Assembly: GCA_944472155.2 (NCBI GenBank)
Contig: OX235273.1
Coordinates: 1,585,204 to 1,649,203 of the forward strand
DNA: 64,000 nt
DNA from: Trichobilharzia szidati
Lineage: Eukaryota > Platyhelminthes > Trematoda > Strigeidida > Schistosomatidae
Reading direction: 5' to 3'
The position numbers and the translations under genes were made by a program. Below the pieces are notes generated by a model, which was given only the letters and a program-made list of their open reading frames with translations, was not told the origin of the DNA and ran no database searches. Positions within the stretch are counted from its first letter, which is position 1. Every line of letters starts with the position of its first letter. Positions 63,416 to 64,000 of this stretch are shown here, piece after piece.

Positions 63416-64000
63416 CTGCCACATGTCTGACTGAGTCATATTAAAAGTGTGAAGTAGTCAGGTTTAATTGTAACTCAAAGGCTTTAATTACCTGAGTGTG
63501 AGGTTATGAGCTATCAAGTAAAACTGATTAGTATTTTGCAGATAGGATGACATTTTCATGCAGTGTAACTCACTGTTGACTGAGAAAACAACCAAAGCAA
63601 TCATGAAATTTTAAAAGGATTATTCAAGAAATTATTCAACATTTATTCCAGAGGGAGATTCGCACTTAAATCAACCAGCTCAGAGAACACAATTAATTCA
63701 GATGTCTACTTTCCTGATCTCAGCTGTATTTAGAAGTTTTGTATCCTTGTGAAAATTTACTTTGGTACAGATCGCTTTTTTGACCTGGTGTCTGATCTTG
63801 TTTGCCGTATGGTGAATTCAGTCTACGTCAACATGTCTGTGGAGTGAGGATTGGCTCAAACACCTGGCTTATAGAAATTCTCTAGGATTCTTTGTGTTTG
63901 AAATTCTTACATTTTCCCAATCAGAGCGCTGTCCAGTAGCCTACTTGTACTTATATGAAAGAATACATGTCGTGTCATTTTTGATGGCTAGTTTACGATT
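63416..64000. other. Spacer with Sm-alpha-like trace
   Basis: CTACGTCAACATGTCTGTG near 63824 resembles the sequence beside Sm-alpha copies. No gene is seen. Confidence 0.3.

Noticed and set aside
1..64000. CRISPR array, rRNA, operon or prokaryotic features
   Set aside because: No regularly spaced repeats, no rRNA blocks and no ribosome-binding-site-led gene clusters; everything points to a repeat-rich eukaryotic locus.

Overview
The window looks like flatworm nuclear DNA, most likely from a schistosome. It is AT-rich, gene-poor and packed with decayed retroelements. The pointers to Schistosoma are tRNA-headed repeats carrying a hammerhead ribozyme (the Sm-alpha type), RTE (SR2-like) and CR1 (SR1-like) LINE fragments, and abundant Penelope-like element (PLE) remnants with a GIY-YIG domain. 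The species cannot be fixed from the sequence alone. There are no operons, rRNA genes or CRISPR arrays.

Layout. 1-300: degenerate TTAGGG-type repeats. 700-4450: three PLE remnants, one bracketed by inverted arms. 4550-5955: an unclassified repeat followed by a 5'-truncated CR1-like LINE. 7470-8830: a truncated copy of a second APE-type LINE (E3). 10150-12110: a PLE tail and an RTE copy split by a 0.67-kb insertion. 12110-20510: mostly SINE pieces, an inverted pair of RTE 3' ends, a PLE tail and anonymous DNA. 20515-22930: a broken RTE of a second family with EN and RT. 23325-28640: an RTE split by a SINE and by a nearly full-length E3 LINE with an uninterrupted 881-codon EN-RT frame. 30240-33060: PLE and RTE pieces. 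33460-33640: a SINE with a complete hammerhead core. 34807-35061: the one convincing host coding exon. 36160-42520: Sm-alpha copies, SINEs and a four-copy unknown repeat (U). 43000-48115: PLE and RTE pieces. 49030-49524: a processed pseudogene of the chaperonin subunit CCT8 (theta). 50215-52670 and 55104-56257: PLE remnants inside long inverted repeats. 57290-64000: SINE D copies, an RTE end, SINE C copies and unremarkable DNA.

How the parts relate. Three groups of repeats carry hammerhead or hammerhead-like modules: Sm-alpha copies, the tRNA-headed SINE A, and a small PLE-associated repeat (H) that has inserted with a 16-bp target duplication. A different tRNA-headed SINE (C) ends in the same tail as the RTE LINEs, so RTE machinery probably moved it. 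Many elements lie as inverted pairs, so read-through transcripts could fold into long hairpins.

Limits: boundaries were read by eye and are usually good to about 10-30 bases. Family names rest on motif recognition, not on a database search. The names SINE A, C, D, H, U and E3 are local labels.
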